Shown here: piece by piece, positions 34,438 to 43,094 of the stretch
Numbering within the stretch: the stretch's first letter is position 1
Layout of the letters: each line of letters starts with the position of its first letter
Position numbers and translations under genes: made by a program
Notes under the pieces: generated by a model
Told to the model about the DNA's origin: nothing
The model's input: only the letters and a program-made list of their open reading frames with translations
Database searches by the model: none
NCBI GenBank assembly: GCA_900547155.1
Contig: URFH01000002.1
Location: forward strand, 62,001-126,000
DNA length: 64,000 nt
Source of the DNA: an uncultured bacterium
Lineage (GTDB): Bacteria; Cyanobacteriota; Vampirovibrionia; Gastranaerophilales; Gastranaerophilaceae
Direction: 5' to 3'

Positions 34438-34532
34438 GGCCAATTTTAGGTTAATTTCTGCTCTTTTGAATAATAAAAGGCCAAAACAAGTTTAGCAGAA
34501 CATTTTGCCCAATTCTTGCCCCTGTATAAACC

Positions 34533-35132
34533 TTATATTTTCCCCAGAAGCTCATTGTAAACATCAATAGTGATATGACAAATCGCCAACCTTCTATCGA
34601 CAAGGCTCTTTATCGTAGCCTCAAAACACTTAAACATCGCCTTATCCAGCCCGTTTTTCTCTTTCAAAAGCGCAAGGCATTCACCGGAAAACGTTAAATC
34701 GCGCGTATTTTCTTCGATTTTGTCCGCAAGAAAAACGATTTTTTCAAAATCCGTCATCCCGCAATAAGCAAGCGTGTGCCATCTGATTGCGCTGAGGATT
34801 TCAGCGTCATCAACGCCGAATTCTTCTTTCGCAATGTACGCGCTGACAGGTGCATGCAGGGTTTTGTAGTTCAAAAGCTCGCATTCATCGACATCGGGGA
34901 TTTTTGAATGAATAATTTCAAGAAGTTTTTCATTAGGAAAGCATTTTGCGCAGTCGTGAAGAAGCCCCGCCAGTTTAGCCTTATTTTTATCAAGATTAAG
35001 CATTTCAGCCAGCCGCTCCGCCATATCAGCGGTTCCGAGCGTGTGTTCGTAGCGTTCTTCATTCAAATTGCGTTTTAGCCAGCCTTTTATCTCATCAAGG
35101 CTTTTATATTTTGTGAATTCTGTACAACCCAT
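34533..35132 (-). CDS. yqeK: HD-domain nucleotidase, YqeK-like (Ap4A hydrolase)
   Basis: A 199-residue HD phosphohydrolase. The metal motif is LAGLLHDCAKCFP, with an upstream His in EERYEHTLGTADMAERLA and later HAPVSAYIAKEEFG and RWHTLAYCGM. YqeK enzymes split diadenosine tetraphosphate symmetrically into ADP. It overlaps the nadD 3' end by 29 bases, the classic nadD-yqeK pair, and both lie downstream of a uridine-kinase-like gene. Confidence 0.92.
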   Translation of the reverse strand: MGCTEFTKYKSLDEIKGWLKRNLNEERYEHTLGTADMAERLAEMLNLDKNKAKLAGLLHDCAKCFPNEKLLEIIHSKIPDVDECELLNYKTLHAPVSAYIAKEEFGVDDAEILSAIRWHTLAYCGMTDFEKIVFLADKIEENTRDLTFSGECLALLKEKNGLDKAMFKCFEATIKSLVDRRLAICHITIDVYNELLGKI

Positions 35133-35703
35133 GTTTTTTTATATACTCCTCTATGGATTTCGGCACGATATTCGAGATTGGTTTTGAGTTTGCAGCGAGA
35201 TTTCTTATTTGCGTTGAAGAAATATCGTTAAAAGGCATTTTCATCAAACGGAAATTATACCCTTTTGCGCGAAGATTTTCAAAATTCTCACTGTCATACT
35301 CATTATCGCGTAAAAACAGCAGAAAATCGACAAGTTCTTTGAGTTTGTCCGATTCGTACCAGCTCTCAATCTTTCGGAAAGCGTCCGTGCCTATAATAAA
35401 ATTGATTTTACCGTCAATTTCATAATCATTGTAAAGCTGTTTTATGGTTTCATAAGTGTAAGACGGGGTATTTCTGCGATATTCAATGTCGCTTACGCCA
35501 AGATAATCATGTTCTGAAGCAGCAAGTTTGACCATCTCGAGTCTGTGGGCGGCAAGCGACGAATCCAGCTCTTTGTGCGGGGGATTTTGCGCAGGAATGA
35601 GCAGAACCTTATCAAAATTGAGATTTTTAACGATATATTCACACACGCCCAAATGCGCGTTATGAATCGGGTTGAAAGTTCCCTGAAACACGCATAATTT
35701 CAT
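35104..35703 (-). CDS. nadD: Nicotinate-nucleotide adenylyltransferase
   Basis: A 199-residue nucleotidyltransferase that makes nicotinic acid adenine dinucleotide in NAD synthesis. The ATP site is FQGTFNPIHNAHLG (GxFxPxHxGH type, with the last His present as HL), followed by VLLIPAQNPPHK, and the C-terminal SSTQIRN corresponds to the ISxTxIR motif. It overlaps the kinase gene by one base and yqeK by 29 bases, so the three are coupled. Confidence 0.95.
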   Translation of the reverse strand: MKLCVFQGTFNPIHNAHLGVCEYIVKNLNFDKVLLIPAQNPPHKELDSSLAAHRLEMVKLAASEHDYLGVSDIEYRRNTPSYTYETIKQLYNDYEIDGKINFIIGTDAFRKIESWYESDKLKELVDFLLFLRDNEYDSENFENLRAKGYNFRLMKMPFNDISSTQIRNLAANSKPISNIVPKSIEEYIKKHGLYRIHKI

Positions 35704-36566
35704 TAAAAAAGCACCAAATCCTTGTGATGAAGTTCTTCAACAACGCAAAGAACGCGATTTATAAACTGTTTGTAGCGTTCCCTGTCAGCTTCGCCTGTAA
35801 GTATAATATCTGCGGTTTCTGCGGTCGGGTGGATGTGGATTTTTGCCTTTGAAGAGGCGTTTTCATAAACCTCATCAGCCGAATCGCCGAGGTTTCTTTC
35901 GGCTGCGCGCTTGTAAAAGCGGTCTTTTTGCACATTTGCGCTTACATCAACATAAATTTTTATGTCAAAAACGCCCGCAATCTTCTCTGTCAAAGTAAAA
36001 AGCCCCTCTGAAATGATAATATTTGCAGGGTCGGCAGGAGTGTAGTTGTCATATCTTTTTGCGGTGCCGGAAAGGTCATATTTTGGCAGAAGAACCTTTC
36101 TTCCGGCAAGAAGCTGTTTAATATGGGACGCCATCAGGTCAAGCTCAAGCGCCTCGGGCACATCAAGGTCATAATTCTTTGCAAATTCCGCAAAACTGCC
36201 CGCAGTCTTGACCATTTCCGAGCGGTCGTAGTAATAATCGTCAGTATTTATCCTTGTAATGGTGTTTTCAAGGCAATATTCTCGCGTGAACATGTTGATT
36301 GTGTCGATTATGTCCATTGCGATGGTCGATTTTCCGCTGGCAGTTTCGCCGGCAATGCCGATTGCGCAGGAGCGTTTTGTTTCGCCGGAGATGAACGAGG
36401 CGATTTTTCTTATTATATTTTTATCAAATTTAACAAAAATCGAGTCGTGCGAGTTTAATTCGTCATAAAAAATCTTATTTAATCTCATTTGCACGTACGG
36501 AGCGAGAATTTTTGCTTTCGGGGATTCAGACAGTTTCTGTTGGGGTTTTGTTATTGTTGTGGGCAA
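35703..36566 (-). CDS. Uridine kinase-like P-loop kinase
   Basis: A 287-residue P-loop protein of the uridine kinase/phosphoribulokinase class. An ~65-residue N-terminal extension (helical, with FVKFDKNIIRKIASFI) precedes Walker A GIAGETASGKST; then INTDDYYYDRSEMV (substrate Asp and Tyr), DVPEALELDLMASHI and IIISEGLFTLTE follow in the order seen in uridine kinases. The predicted reaction is phosphorylation of a nucleoside or related sugar, with substrate not certain. It is the first gene of an operon with nadD and yqeK (one-base overlap). Confidence 0.82.
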   Translation of the reverse strand: MPTTITKPQQKLSESPKAKILAPYVQMRLNKIFYDELNSHDSIFVKFDKNIIRKIASFISGETKRSCAIGIAGETASGKSTIAMDIIDTINMFTREYCLENTITRINTDDYYYDRSEMVKTAGSFAEFAKNYDLDVPEALELDLMASHIKQLLAGRKVLLPKYDLSGTAKRYDNYTPADPANIIISEGLFTLTEKIAGVFDIKIYVDVSANVQKDRFYKRAAERNLGDSADEVYENASSKAKIHIHPTAETADIILTGEADRERYKQFINRVLCVVEELHHKDLVLF

Positions 36567-36599
36567 GGTTTTTCTCCTGCTTTTTTTATTTACTTAAAC

Positions 36600-36634
36600 A
36601 AAAAACCGAACAAATTGAAATTTGACGGTTTTTT
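36600..36634 (-). terminator. Terminator of panD
   Basis: On the minus strand AAAAAACCG...CGGTTTTTT with a nested CAAATT/AATTTG stem, 9 bases beyond the panD stop. The T-run lies on the correct side. Confidence 0.88.
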
Positions 36635-36642
36635 AAGATTTT

Positions 36643-37053
36643 TTAAGATAATGAAGCTGAACCTGCGAGAAATTTCTCCATCGGTTTTCCGGGAACGCCC
36701 GAAACGGACACGATATCGTTATTTTCATCAACTATTACCACGCTGGGTTCAAATTCAGCTTTTTCTTCCAATGTCATTGACGCATAGGACACAATAATGA
36801 CCTTATCGCCAATCTGGACTTTTCTTGCGGCGGCTCCGTTCAAACAGATATCACGTTTGCCGTATTCGCCTTTTATAACATAAGTTTGAAATCTTTCTCC
36901 GTTATTAATGTCGAGAATATCGACTTTTTGACCTTCCTGAAGCTTTGCCGCGTCCATAAGTTCTTGGTCAATGGTTATTGAGCCGACGTATTCAAGATTT
37001 GCTTCGGTCACAGTCGCTCTGTGGATTTTGGAGTATAAATATTCTAGTTGCAT
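36643..37053 (-). CDS. panD: Aspartate 1-decarboxylase
   Basis: A 136-residue pyruvoyl enzyme making beta-alanine for pantothenate and CoA. Self-cleavage occurs between G24 and S25 (EYVGSITID), exactly at the family position, to give the pyruvoyl group. [23 protein letters not shown] and [19 protein letters not shown] are the conserved barrel segments. coaE, the last CoA step, lies elsewhere in the window (60.9 kb). Single-gene unit with its own terminator. Confidence 0.97.
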   Translation of the reverse strand: MQLEYLYSKIHRATVTEANLEYVGSITIDQELMDAAKLQEGQKVDILDINNGERFQTYVIKGEYGKRDICLNGAAARKVQIGDKVIIVSYASMTLEEKAEFEPSVVIVDENNDIVSVSGVPGKPMEKFLAGSASLS

Positions 37054-37162
37054 AAATACCTCGTATATAATTTTTTATCAAAAAAATAAGTTATGCAAGT
37101 TTTTATTTAAATTATGTAAAGATTAAGGGGGGAATTTCGTTTGTTTTTGGGCAAAGGGGGGC

Positions 37163-37282
37163 GAAAGTGCCGGAATTCCCTTTTTCCGTTCCGATTCCTC
37201 CGGCAGAACAGAGAAAAAGCGGGATTTTGCAGATAAAGCTGCCTCCCCCATAGTCACTACAAAAGGGAATTCCGGCACTTTC
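37163..37282 (+). repeat. Family 1 hairpin element, copy A
   Basis: Perfect 22-base arms (37163-37184 and 37261-37282) enclose a 76-base core. The core begins tccgttccgattcctccg and ends tcccccatagtcactac, the same as copies B and C, but its inner stem is GGCAG/CTGCC where B and C have GACC/GGTC. The arms share no sequence with the arms of the other copies. Confidence 0.85.
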
Positions 37283-37312
37283 CGGGTTTATGAAATTCTG
37301 CACAAAAAATTG

Positions 37313-37500
37313 TTCATTTTTTGAGGCTGCAAGCGGTCACCCCCTCTTCCCAACCCTCTCTGGCTTCCCCTCCGGGTTGTCCCCCCCCCCAGCCCTCCCC
37401 CGTATGGGGAGGGAGAATAATTAAGGTAAATAAGTAGGGGCGAGGGAGCAAAATTTCCCTCTCCGATGGGAGAGGGTGCCCGTAGGGCGGGTGAGGGCCT
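37313..37500. repeat. C/G-rich intergenic repeat region with nested hairpins
   Basis: A ten-C run (37381-37390), the hairpin ccctcccc/ggggaggg (37393-37413), and ccctctcc-gat-gggagaggg followed by tgcccgtagggcgggtgaggg (37461-37497). Sequences of this style are widespread intergenic repeats in many bacteria. A related ccccctcccc/ggggaggggg hairpin lies at 45402-45426. Confidence 0.65.
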
Positions 37501-37608
37501 GCCCGTAGGGGAAAAACAGACCTGTGTGAGGGTATTTGAGAGCCCCCCACCGTAAGAATCGGAACGGAAAAGAGAAATATCTTAATTTTTACTGCAACAA
37601 CCTAAAAT

Positions 37609-37863
37609 CTACCCCTTGTTAAACCTAAATCTTTCAATCAAATAGATATGCGCAAGCGTAAATAGCCCTGCGGCTCCTGCAAGATACTTATGCGCGGTTA
37701 TTTTATGAGAATGCCCCGCAACAGCGCTTGCAACGCCGGCGGCAACAGCCCCGTAGCCGGTGATTTTCAAAGGATTGTATCTCTTTTTTTGACCGCTCCC
37801 GAAAGAGGGCGAAAAAATCGGTGAAATTTGCATAAATAACTCCTTACATGCCAATTTTATCAA
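37609..37863 (-). CDS. Small hypothetical protein with N-terminal PSFGS motif (84 aa)
   Basis: Starts MIKLACKELFMQISPIFSPS followed by FGSGQKKRYNP; an internal Met before QISPIF could be the true start (about 37833), which has a good ribosome site (AAGGAGT). The C-terminal part has two hydrophobic helices (VAAGVASAVAGHS; YLAGAAGLFTLAHIYLIE), so it is probably a small membrane protein. The N-terminal Phe-containing motif resembles those of two other proteins in the window. It is divergent from the TolC gene with only 34 bases between the starts as listed. Confidence 0.6.
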   Translation of the reverse strand: MIKLACKELFMQISPIFSPSFGSGQKKRYNPLKITGYGAVAAGVASAVAGHSHKITAHKYLAGAAGLFTLAHIYLIERFRFNKG

Positions 37864-37897
37864 AAGAAGCAGAATTTTTCCATGTTATTATTTTGTT

Positions 37898-39205
37898 ATG
37901 AGAAAATTTATTGGATTTTTTACACTTCTGGCTTTGTTTCTGTGCGCAAACAGCGCATTCTGTGCGCAGCCGCGGAAAATTACGCTGCAGCAGGCAATAG
38001 ACATAGCCGTACAAAACAATATTGACTACAAAGCAGCGCAAATTGATGTGGAAATTGCAAAAAACAACATAAAATCCGCAAACAAGCTCCAGCCAACAGA
38101 AATAAACACATTTTTTAATATCGGCAGCATTGCCCGCGGGAATCCGCAAATGCTGGGCGCAACACAGGGCGTAGAAATCGCCAAAAGGGACGCCAGAAAG
38201 AAACTTGCAGAATCAAACCTGCTTTTAACAAAGGAAAATGTAGGTTATTACGAATTTGACTTAAAAATGGATGTCAGAGAAGCATACATCAAGCTTGCGG
38301 TGTCAAAATCCATTCTGAACAACCTCCAAATGCAGCAAAAACTGCTTGAAGAGCTGCTTTCAATTGCCAAAAAGAAAGTTGCAGCCGGCGAGACAACGGA
38401 AATGGATGTACTTCAGGCTGAAATCGCGATAAATCAAATGGTTACGCATGTAAACACCGCCAGAGCAGAGGTTAAAGCCGCTTTGCACAATTTTAACAAA
38501 GTTATTAACCCGCAGGGGATGACCGAAGTTGAGTTTGACGCGATTGACAGCCTTTTTGATGAAAAGGACGATTTTGACGCGCTTATGACCCCTCCGCCCA
38601 AAACAAAGCTGCCGCTGTTTGAGCTGATTGCGCAAAAAAGCCTCTCAAACCGCTATGATATAAGGATTGCAAAACAAAAAATAGATGTTGCGCAGAAAAA
38701 TCTTACACTTGTGGCGCGCCAGAGAATTCCGGATTTGGAGTTTTTCGGCGGATACGGTTATCAGACCAGAGCAATGAGCGAGGAGGGAAAATTTCAGGGC
38801 GGAGCATACGCAGGGGCAAATATCACAAACATTCCGCTTTTTTATTCTTACAAACCCGAAATCGCAAATGCAAAACTTGAAATAGATAAAGCTGAATTGA
38901 ACTACCAGTCGGCAGAAAACAAAGCTCTCAAGGATTTGAGCAGCGCGTATGAGCGTTTTGTTACAGCAAAAATGAATCTCAACGATTACAACGAAAAACT
39001 GCTTAAATGTTCAAAAGAAATGATAAACCTTTCCAAAAAGAACTATGGAGCCGGAAAATCAAACCTGACAACCTTTATCGTAATGGAACAATCCTACAAA
39101 TCCATCATAATCGAATACACAAAGACCCTCGCAGAATACTACAACAGCTGGGTAGGTTTCCTGCGGGAGGTCAATGCTGAAAATTTCGATATTGAAAGTA
39201 TTTAG
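37898..39205 (+). CDS. TolC-family outer membrane protein
   Basis: A 435-residue protein with a signal peptide (residues 1-24, ending FCA) and two long-helix TolC repeats. Typical phrases are ITLQQAIDIAVQNNIDYKAAQ, VREAYIKLAVSKSILNN, LSIAKKKVAAGETTEMDVLQAE and, in the second half, LSKKNYGAGKSNLTTFIVMEQSY. It should trimerise as an outer-membrane/periplasmic exit duct for efflux or type I secretion. No membrane-fusion protein or pump lies next to it. Its 3' end overlaps the convergent ispF stop by 4 bases. Its presence supports a diderm cell envelope. Confidence 0.93.
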   Translation: MRKFIGFFTLLALFLCANSAFCAQPRKITLQQAIDIAVQNNIDYKAAQIDVEIAKNNIKSANKLQPTEINTFFNIGSIARGNPQMLGATQGVEIAKRDARKKLAESNLLLTKENVGYYEFDLKMDVREAYIKLAVSKSILNNLQMQQKLLEELLSIAKKKVAAGETTEMDVLQAEIAINQMVTHVNTARAEVKAALHNFNKVINPQGMTEVEFDAIDSLFDEKDDFDALMTPPPKTKLPLFELIAQKSLSNRYDIRIAKQKIDVAQKNLTLVARQRIPDLEFFGGYGYQTRAMSEEGKFQGGAYAGANITNIPLFYSYKPEIANAKLEIDKAELNYQSAENKALKDLSSAYERFVTAKMNLNDYNEKLLKCSKEMINLSKKNYGAGKSNLTTFIVMEQSYKSIIIEYTKTLAEYYNSWVGFLREVNAENFDIESI

Positions 39206-39684
39206 ACGATTATTTCTTCAAGAAGAACGACCGCATCAACGGCAATAGCCTTGCTTTCGCCGATTGGCCCCATTCCTTCCATTGTTTTCGCCTTGACAGA
39301 AATCTGATTCATCCTGATTTTCAATATATTGGCCAAATTGCTTCTGATTTCATCAATGTAGGGCGAAAGTTTTGGGGTTTGGGCTTTAATCGTACAATCA
39401 ATATTGCCGATTCTGTAACCGTTTTTAATTACAAGATATAAAACGTCTTTTAAAAGCTCTGTGCTATCACAGCCGTAATATTGAGGGTCATCGTCAGGAA
39501 AATGCATGCCGATATCCCCGAGAGCCAGCGCACCGAGCATTGCATCGATAATTGCATGGCAAAGCGCGTCAGCATCGGAATGACCGAGCAGCCCTTTGCA
39601 GTTTTCTATGCGCACACCGCCAAGAATCAAATCCCTTTCCTCAACAAGCTGGTGAATATCAAACCCCTGTCCTATTCTGTACAT
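39202..39684 (-). CDS. ispF: 2-C-methyl-D-erythritol 2,4-cyclodiphosphate synthase
   Basis: A 160-residue enzyme of the MEP isoprenoid pathway. The metal ligands lie in GFDIHQLVEERDL and LLGHSDADALCHAIIDA; DIGMHFPDDDPQY and the C-terminal VSVKAKT-like segment (ISVKAKTMEGMGPIG) are conserved. Normal length; trimer expected. The gene is 15 bases downstream of the HAD hydrolase gene in the same minus-strand run. Confidence 0.96.
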   Translation of the reverse strand: MYRIGQGFDIHQLVEERDLILGGVRIENCKGLLGHSDADALCHAIIDAMLGALALGDIGMHFPDDDPQYYGCDSTELLKDVLYLVIKNGYRIGNIDCTIKAQTPKLSPYIDEIRSNLANILKIRMNQISVKAKTMEGMGPIGESKAIAVDAVVLLEEIIV

Positions 39685-39699
39685 AAAACTCTCCTTATT

Positions 39700-40500
39700 T
39701 TACAAATCAATGAATTTTTCTACTGCTTTGGGCACGCCGTCATTATCAACCGTGTCCGTTACATAATCCGCTACCGCTTTCAGCGCCTCTGAGCCATTTC
39801 CCATTGCGACTTTTGTCCCTGCGGCAAGCAGCATTTCAATATCGTTATCCTGATCACCGCAGGCCATGATTTCTTCTTTTTTTATGCCCCATAATTCAGC
39901 AAGAAATCTAACGGCGTTGCCTTTTGTGGCGTCAAGGCTCGAAAACTCGCAAAAACGCGGCGTTGAGCGCACAACGTACAATTTATCCTTATATTTTTCC
40001 GCCATTTCTTTTTGGAGCTTCTCTATCAATTCCGTGTCATCGTCAATCGCAAGAATCTTGTTCACACCGTTCAAATCCAGCCCGTCACAGGTTCCGATGA
40101 CTTTATATTCAATATTTCTGGCGTCAACATAATCCCTAATCAGCCTGCTGTCCTCTTCGACCATCAAAACATCATTAACATACAAATTAAAGAATACATT
40201 ACGCTTTTTGAGCTCTGTTATAACTCCGCGGGCAAGTTCCGGAGGCATTGTGCACTCATGGAGCGTCTTTTCTTCGTTGCAAAAATCCTTGACGAGCCCG
40301 CCCTGGTAGCAGATTACAGGAGTTTTGAGACCGAGTTCTTCTGCGATTAATTTTGTTGCCGCATACATCCGTCCCGTGCACAAAACAACCTTTATTCCTT
40401 TCTCAGAAAGGCGTTTCAGGGTATCTTTAACCCTTTGGGAGGCGGTATAATCTTTTCTGAATATAGTTCCGTCGATGTCGAGAACCAGCATTTTTATCAT
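39700..40500 (-). CDS. Cof-type HAD-IIB phosphatase
   Basis: A 266-residue haloacid-dehalogenase hydrolase. Motif I is LVLDIDGTIF, motif II VVLCTGRMY, motif III Lys in DATKGNAVRFLAE, motif IV ACGDQDNDIEML followed by AMGNGSEALKAVADYVT. The C2B cap between motifs II and III is typical of Cof/YidA phosphatases, which act on sugar phosphates, flavin mononucleotide or pyridoxal phosphate; the substrate cannot be deduced. It lies 5 bases after the Nudix gene and leads into ispF. Confidence 0.92.
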   Translation of the reverse strand: MIKMLVLDIDGTIFRKDYTASQRVKDTLKRLSEKGIKVVLCTGRMYAATKLIAEELGLKTPVICYQGGLVKDFCNEEKTLHECTMPPELARGVITELKKRNVFFNLYVNDVLMVEEDSRLIRDYVDARNIEYKVIGTCDGLDLNGVNKILAIDDDTELIEKLQKEMAEKYKDKLYVVRSTPRFCEFSSLDATKGNAVRFLAELWGIKKEEIMACGDQDNDIEMLLAAGTKVAMGNGSEALKAVADYVTDTVDNDGVPKAVEKFIDL

Positions 40501-40505
40501 AATAA

Positions 40506-41042
40506 CTAATCCGTCAGCTTAAATGCGCGCATAAGAGCACATATTGTTTTCGCATCATTAATTGTACCATTTTTTATGAGATTGTACACTTCGCTTAACG
40601 GAAGTTCAAAATAATCCAAAATCTCGCCCTCATCCGGCTCCGGACAGTCAAAAGTCAATCCGGTTGCCTTAAAAAGGTACAATTTTTCGTCGCAAATGCC
40701 AAAAGTTGTAAAAATAAACCCGAGAGAATCCCAGTTTTGAGCAAGATATCCTGTTTCTTCCCTCAATTCACGCTTTGCCGCAAACAAGGGGTCTTCACCT
40801 TTTTCAAGGCGGCCTGCCGGAAGCTCCGTCTGGACTGATTTCACAGCGTAACGGTACTGTTTTACAAAAAGAATGTTTCCGTTTTCTTTTTGCGCGCAAA
40901 TCACCACACCGCCCGGATGATGGATGATTTCCCGCTCGCGTTTCAGCCCGTCGGAAAGCTCAATTTCATCCTTTGTAATATCAAAAATCCGTCCATTATA
41001 GACGGTTTTTGATGATAAGGTTTTTTCTTCAAATTTATCCAT
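40506..41042 (-). CDS. Nudix hydrolase, ADP-ribose pyrophosphatase-like
   Basis: A 178-residue protein with a complete Nudix box (GRLEKGEDPLFAAKRELREE then TG) preceded by VQTELPA. The N-terminal KTVYNGRIFDITKDEIELSDG and the segment EIIHHPGGVVI are typical of ADP-ribose/NDP-sugar pyrophosphatases. It shares its first 8 bases with the end of a 64-residue gene, in the run aspS - small gene - Nudix - HAD - ispF. Confidence 0.92.
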   Translation of the reverse strand: MDKFEEKTLSSKTVYNGRIFDITKDEIELSDGLKREREIIHHPGGVVICAQKENGNILFVKQYRYAVKSVQTELPAGRLEKGEDPLFAAKRELREETGYLAQNWDSLGFIFTTFGICDEKLYLFKATGLTFDCPEPDEGEILDYFELPLSEVYNLIKNGTINDAKTICALMRAFKLTD

Positions 41043-41229
41043 ATATCTCCCGATTTTTCAAAAGATTTTCCGAATTCCTCTGCTTTTTTAGTGCACTTTT
41101 TGCCGCTCTATGAAATGAATCTGCGATTTTTTCATCAATTCGCATAGCTTTGGCAGGGGAAATAACTGAAACTTTTCCCTTTTGAGCCTGAATGTTGATA
41201 AATTTATTATAAGTGCCCTGAATCCGCAT
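41035..41229 (-). CDS. Small basic hypothetical protein (64 aa)
   Basis: Starts one base after the aspS stop and overlaps the Nudix start by 8 bases, which strongly suggests a real coupled gene. Sequence: MRIQGTYNKFINIQAQKGKV, then SVISPAKAMRIDEKIADSFH and a basic helical end. No domain is recognised and no signal peptide seen. The N-terminal 'xQGxY..F..IQ' half may form a beta hairpin. Function unknown. Confidence 0.6.
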   Translation of the reverse strand: MRIQGTYNKFINIQAQKGKVSVISPAKAMRIDEKIADSFHRAAKSALKKQRNSENLLKNREIYG

Positions 41230-41230
41230 T

Positions 41231-43015
41231 TTAGTGAATCGGAGCCTTTATTGTTGATTTCAGGTGAAGTTCCTGAAGCTGTTCTTCCGAAACAACGGCC
41301 GGCGCGTTGGTCATTAAGCATTTTGCCGCAGAATTTTTCGGAAAAGCAATAACTTCGCGGATAGAAGACTGATGTGCAAGCAAAGCGACCAATCTGTCGA
41401 GCCCGATTGCCAGTCCTGCATGCGGAGGAGTGCCGTACTGGAACGCCTGAAGCATAAAACCGAATTTTCTTTCGATTTCTTCATCCTCCAATCCCAGAGC
41501 CTTGAAAACTTTCTGCTGAACTTCGGGAGAATGGATTCTAACGCTGCCGCCGCCGAGTTCTGTGCCGTTATATACAATATCGTAAGCGATTGAACGGCAT
41601 TTTAGCGGTTCGGTTGCCATTTTGTCGACATCTTCAAGGTTCGGCGAGGTGAACGGATGGTGCATTGCCATTACGCGGTCAAATTCCTTGCTGTATTCAA
41701 ACATCGGGAAGTCAACAACCCACAAAAGCGCATGTTTGTTTTCATCAATCAATCCGAGTTTGTCGCCAAAGAAAAGTCTGAACCTGCCCATTACATCATA
41801 AGTTGTTTTCGGCTCATCCGCCACGAAGAACACTATATCACCGGGTTTTGCGTCAGCGCGTTCCTGAAGTTTTTTGATTTGTTCATCGTTTAAGAACTTA
41901 AGAACAGGCGATTTGACCGTTCCGTCTTCCATATATGTAATCCATGCAAGCCCTTTTGCCCCGTAAGAAATAGCCAGCGAGCGGACATCGTCCATTTCTT
42001 TTCTGGAGTAGCCGGCAATACCGGGGATTTTTATAGCTTTAGCGATTCCGCCGTTTTTGAGGGTTTCTTTGACGGGTTCAAAGGTTGATTCCATCAAAAT
42101 ATCGCCAATATCAAAAAGTTCCAGCCCGAATCTTGCATCAGGTTTGTCAGAACCGAATCTGTCCATGGCTTCTTGCCAGCTAATTCTGGTGAAAGGCGGT
42201 TTTACCTCGACATTTGCGGCTTTAAAAGCCTCAACAATAAGCCCTTCGGTCAAATTAATAATATCATCCTGCCCGACAAACGACATTTCAATATCAACCT
42301 GCGTAAATTCAGGCTGTCTGTCGGCTCTGAGGTCTTCATCGCGGAAACATCTTGCAATCTGATAATATCTTTCAAGTCCGCCGACCATAAGGAGTTGTTT
42401 AAAAATTTGCGGGGACTGCGGAAGCGCATAGAATTTACCCTCCTGAACACGGCTCGGAACGAGGTAATCACGTGCCCCCTCCGGCGTTGTGTTAATCAAA
42501 ATAGGGGTTTCAACTTCCATAAAATCAAGATTATTCATGTAATCTCTGATTGCGCGCACAATATCATGGCGAAGTTTAAGATTATTAACCATTGCCGGAC
42601 GGCGGATATCAAGATATCTGTATTTTAAGCGGATATCTTCTTTTGTATCGTCAGAAGAAAGCTCAAACGGCAAAAGTTTAGCTTTTGACAGGATTTCGAC
42701 TTTTTCGGGATACATTTCGATTTCGCCGGTTTTCAAATCGGGATTGTATGTTTCAGGCGGGCGTTTTGTGATTTTTCCCGTAACCTGGATTACAAATTCG
42801 TCTTTAATACCGGAAAATATATTATGAACCTCAGGATTTATCTGCGGGTCAGCAACAACCTGAAAAAATCCGGTTTTATCTCTCAATTCGATAAAAATAA
42901 TACCGCCCAAATCTCTTACCGCGGAAACCCAGCCCGCAAGAGTAACGGTTTCATTAATGTTATCAATACTCAATGTTTCGTTATAATGCGTTTTCATCGA
43001 TGTTTGTGTAATCAT
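41231..43015 (-). CDS. aspS: Aspartyl-tRNA synthetase
   Basis: A 594-residue class IIb synthetase. The OB-fold anticodon domain (VTLAGWVSAVRDLGGIIFIELRD) is followed by motif 1 around MEVETPILINTTPEGARDYLVPSR, motif 2 FRDEDLRADRQPEFTQVDIE, the bacterial GAD insertion (about 290-420) and motif 3 GLAIGLDRLVALL. Whether it also charges tRNA-Asn cannot be told, since gatCAB is not in the window. An alternative start six codons later (MKTHYNE) is possible. Confidence 0.97.
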   Translation of the reverse strand: MITQTSMKTHYNETLSIDNINETVTLAGWVSAVRDLGGIIFIELRDKTGFFQVVADPQINPEVHNIFSGIKDEFVIQVTGKITKRPPETYNPDLKTGEIEMYPEKVEILSKAKLLPFELSSDDTKEDIRLKYRYLDIRRPAMVNNLKLRHDIVRAIRDYMNNLDFMEVETPILINTTPEGARDYLVPSRVQEGKFYALPQSPQIFKQLLMVGGLERYYQIARCFRDEDLRADRQPEFTQVDIEMSFVGQDDIINLTEGLIVEAFKAANVEVKPPFTRISWQEAMDRFGSDKPDARFGLELFDIGDILMESTFEPVKETLKNGGIAKAIKIPGIAGYSRKEMDDVRSLAISYGAKGLAWITYMEDGTVKSPVLKFLNDEQIKKLQERADAKPGDIVFFVADEPKTTYDVMGRFRLFFGDKLGLIDENKHALLWVVDFPMFEYSKEFDRVMAMHHPFTSPNLEDVDKMATEPLKCRSIAYDIVYNGTELGGGSVRIHSPEVQQKVFKALGLEDEEIERKFGFMLQAFQYGTPPHAGLAIGLDRLVALLAHQSSIREVIAFPKNSAAKCLMTNAPAVVSEEQLQELHLKSTIKAPIH

Positions 43016-43094
43016 TTCATACTCTTTCTACTAATCAACCTGTATTTAATAAATTATAATAAACAAATTTTTTAATCAAATTAACCGAAAAAAG

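Larger units (their letters stand above)
37054..37608. other. 555-base repeat-rich intergenic region
   Basis: Upstream of panD. It holds a complete family 1 hairpin element (37163-37282), a poly-C tract of ten Cs with CT/GA-rich hairpins (37313-37500), and a fragment of the family 1 core (37554-37571). Short open frames here are repeat-derived and not credible genes. Confidence 0.75.

Noticed and set aside
37313..37550. CRISPR-like or protein-coding interpretation of the C/G-rich region near 37.4 kb
   Set aside because: No regular repeat-spacer spacing; units are hairpins of differing length. The 78-codon minus-strand frame is low-complexity Pro/Gly sequence.
43016..43094. T-box or other riboswitch in front of aspS
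   Set aside because: The upstream region is only ~80 AT-rich bases with no T-box core or specifier-like hairpin.
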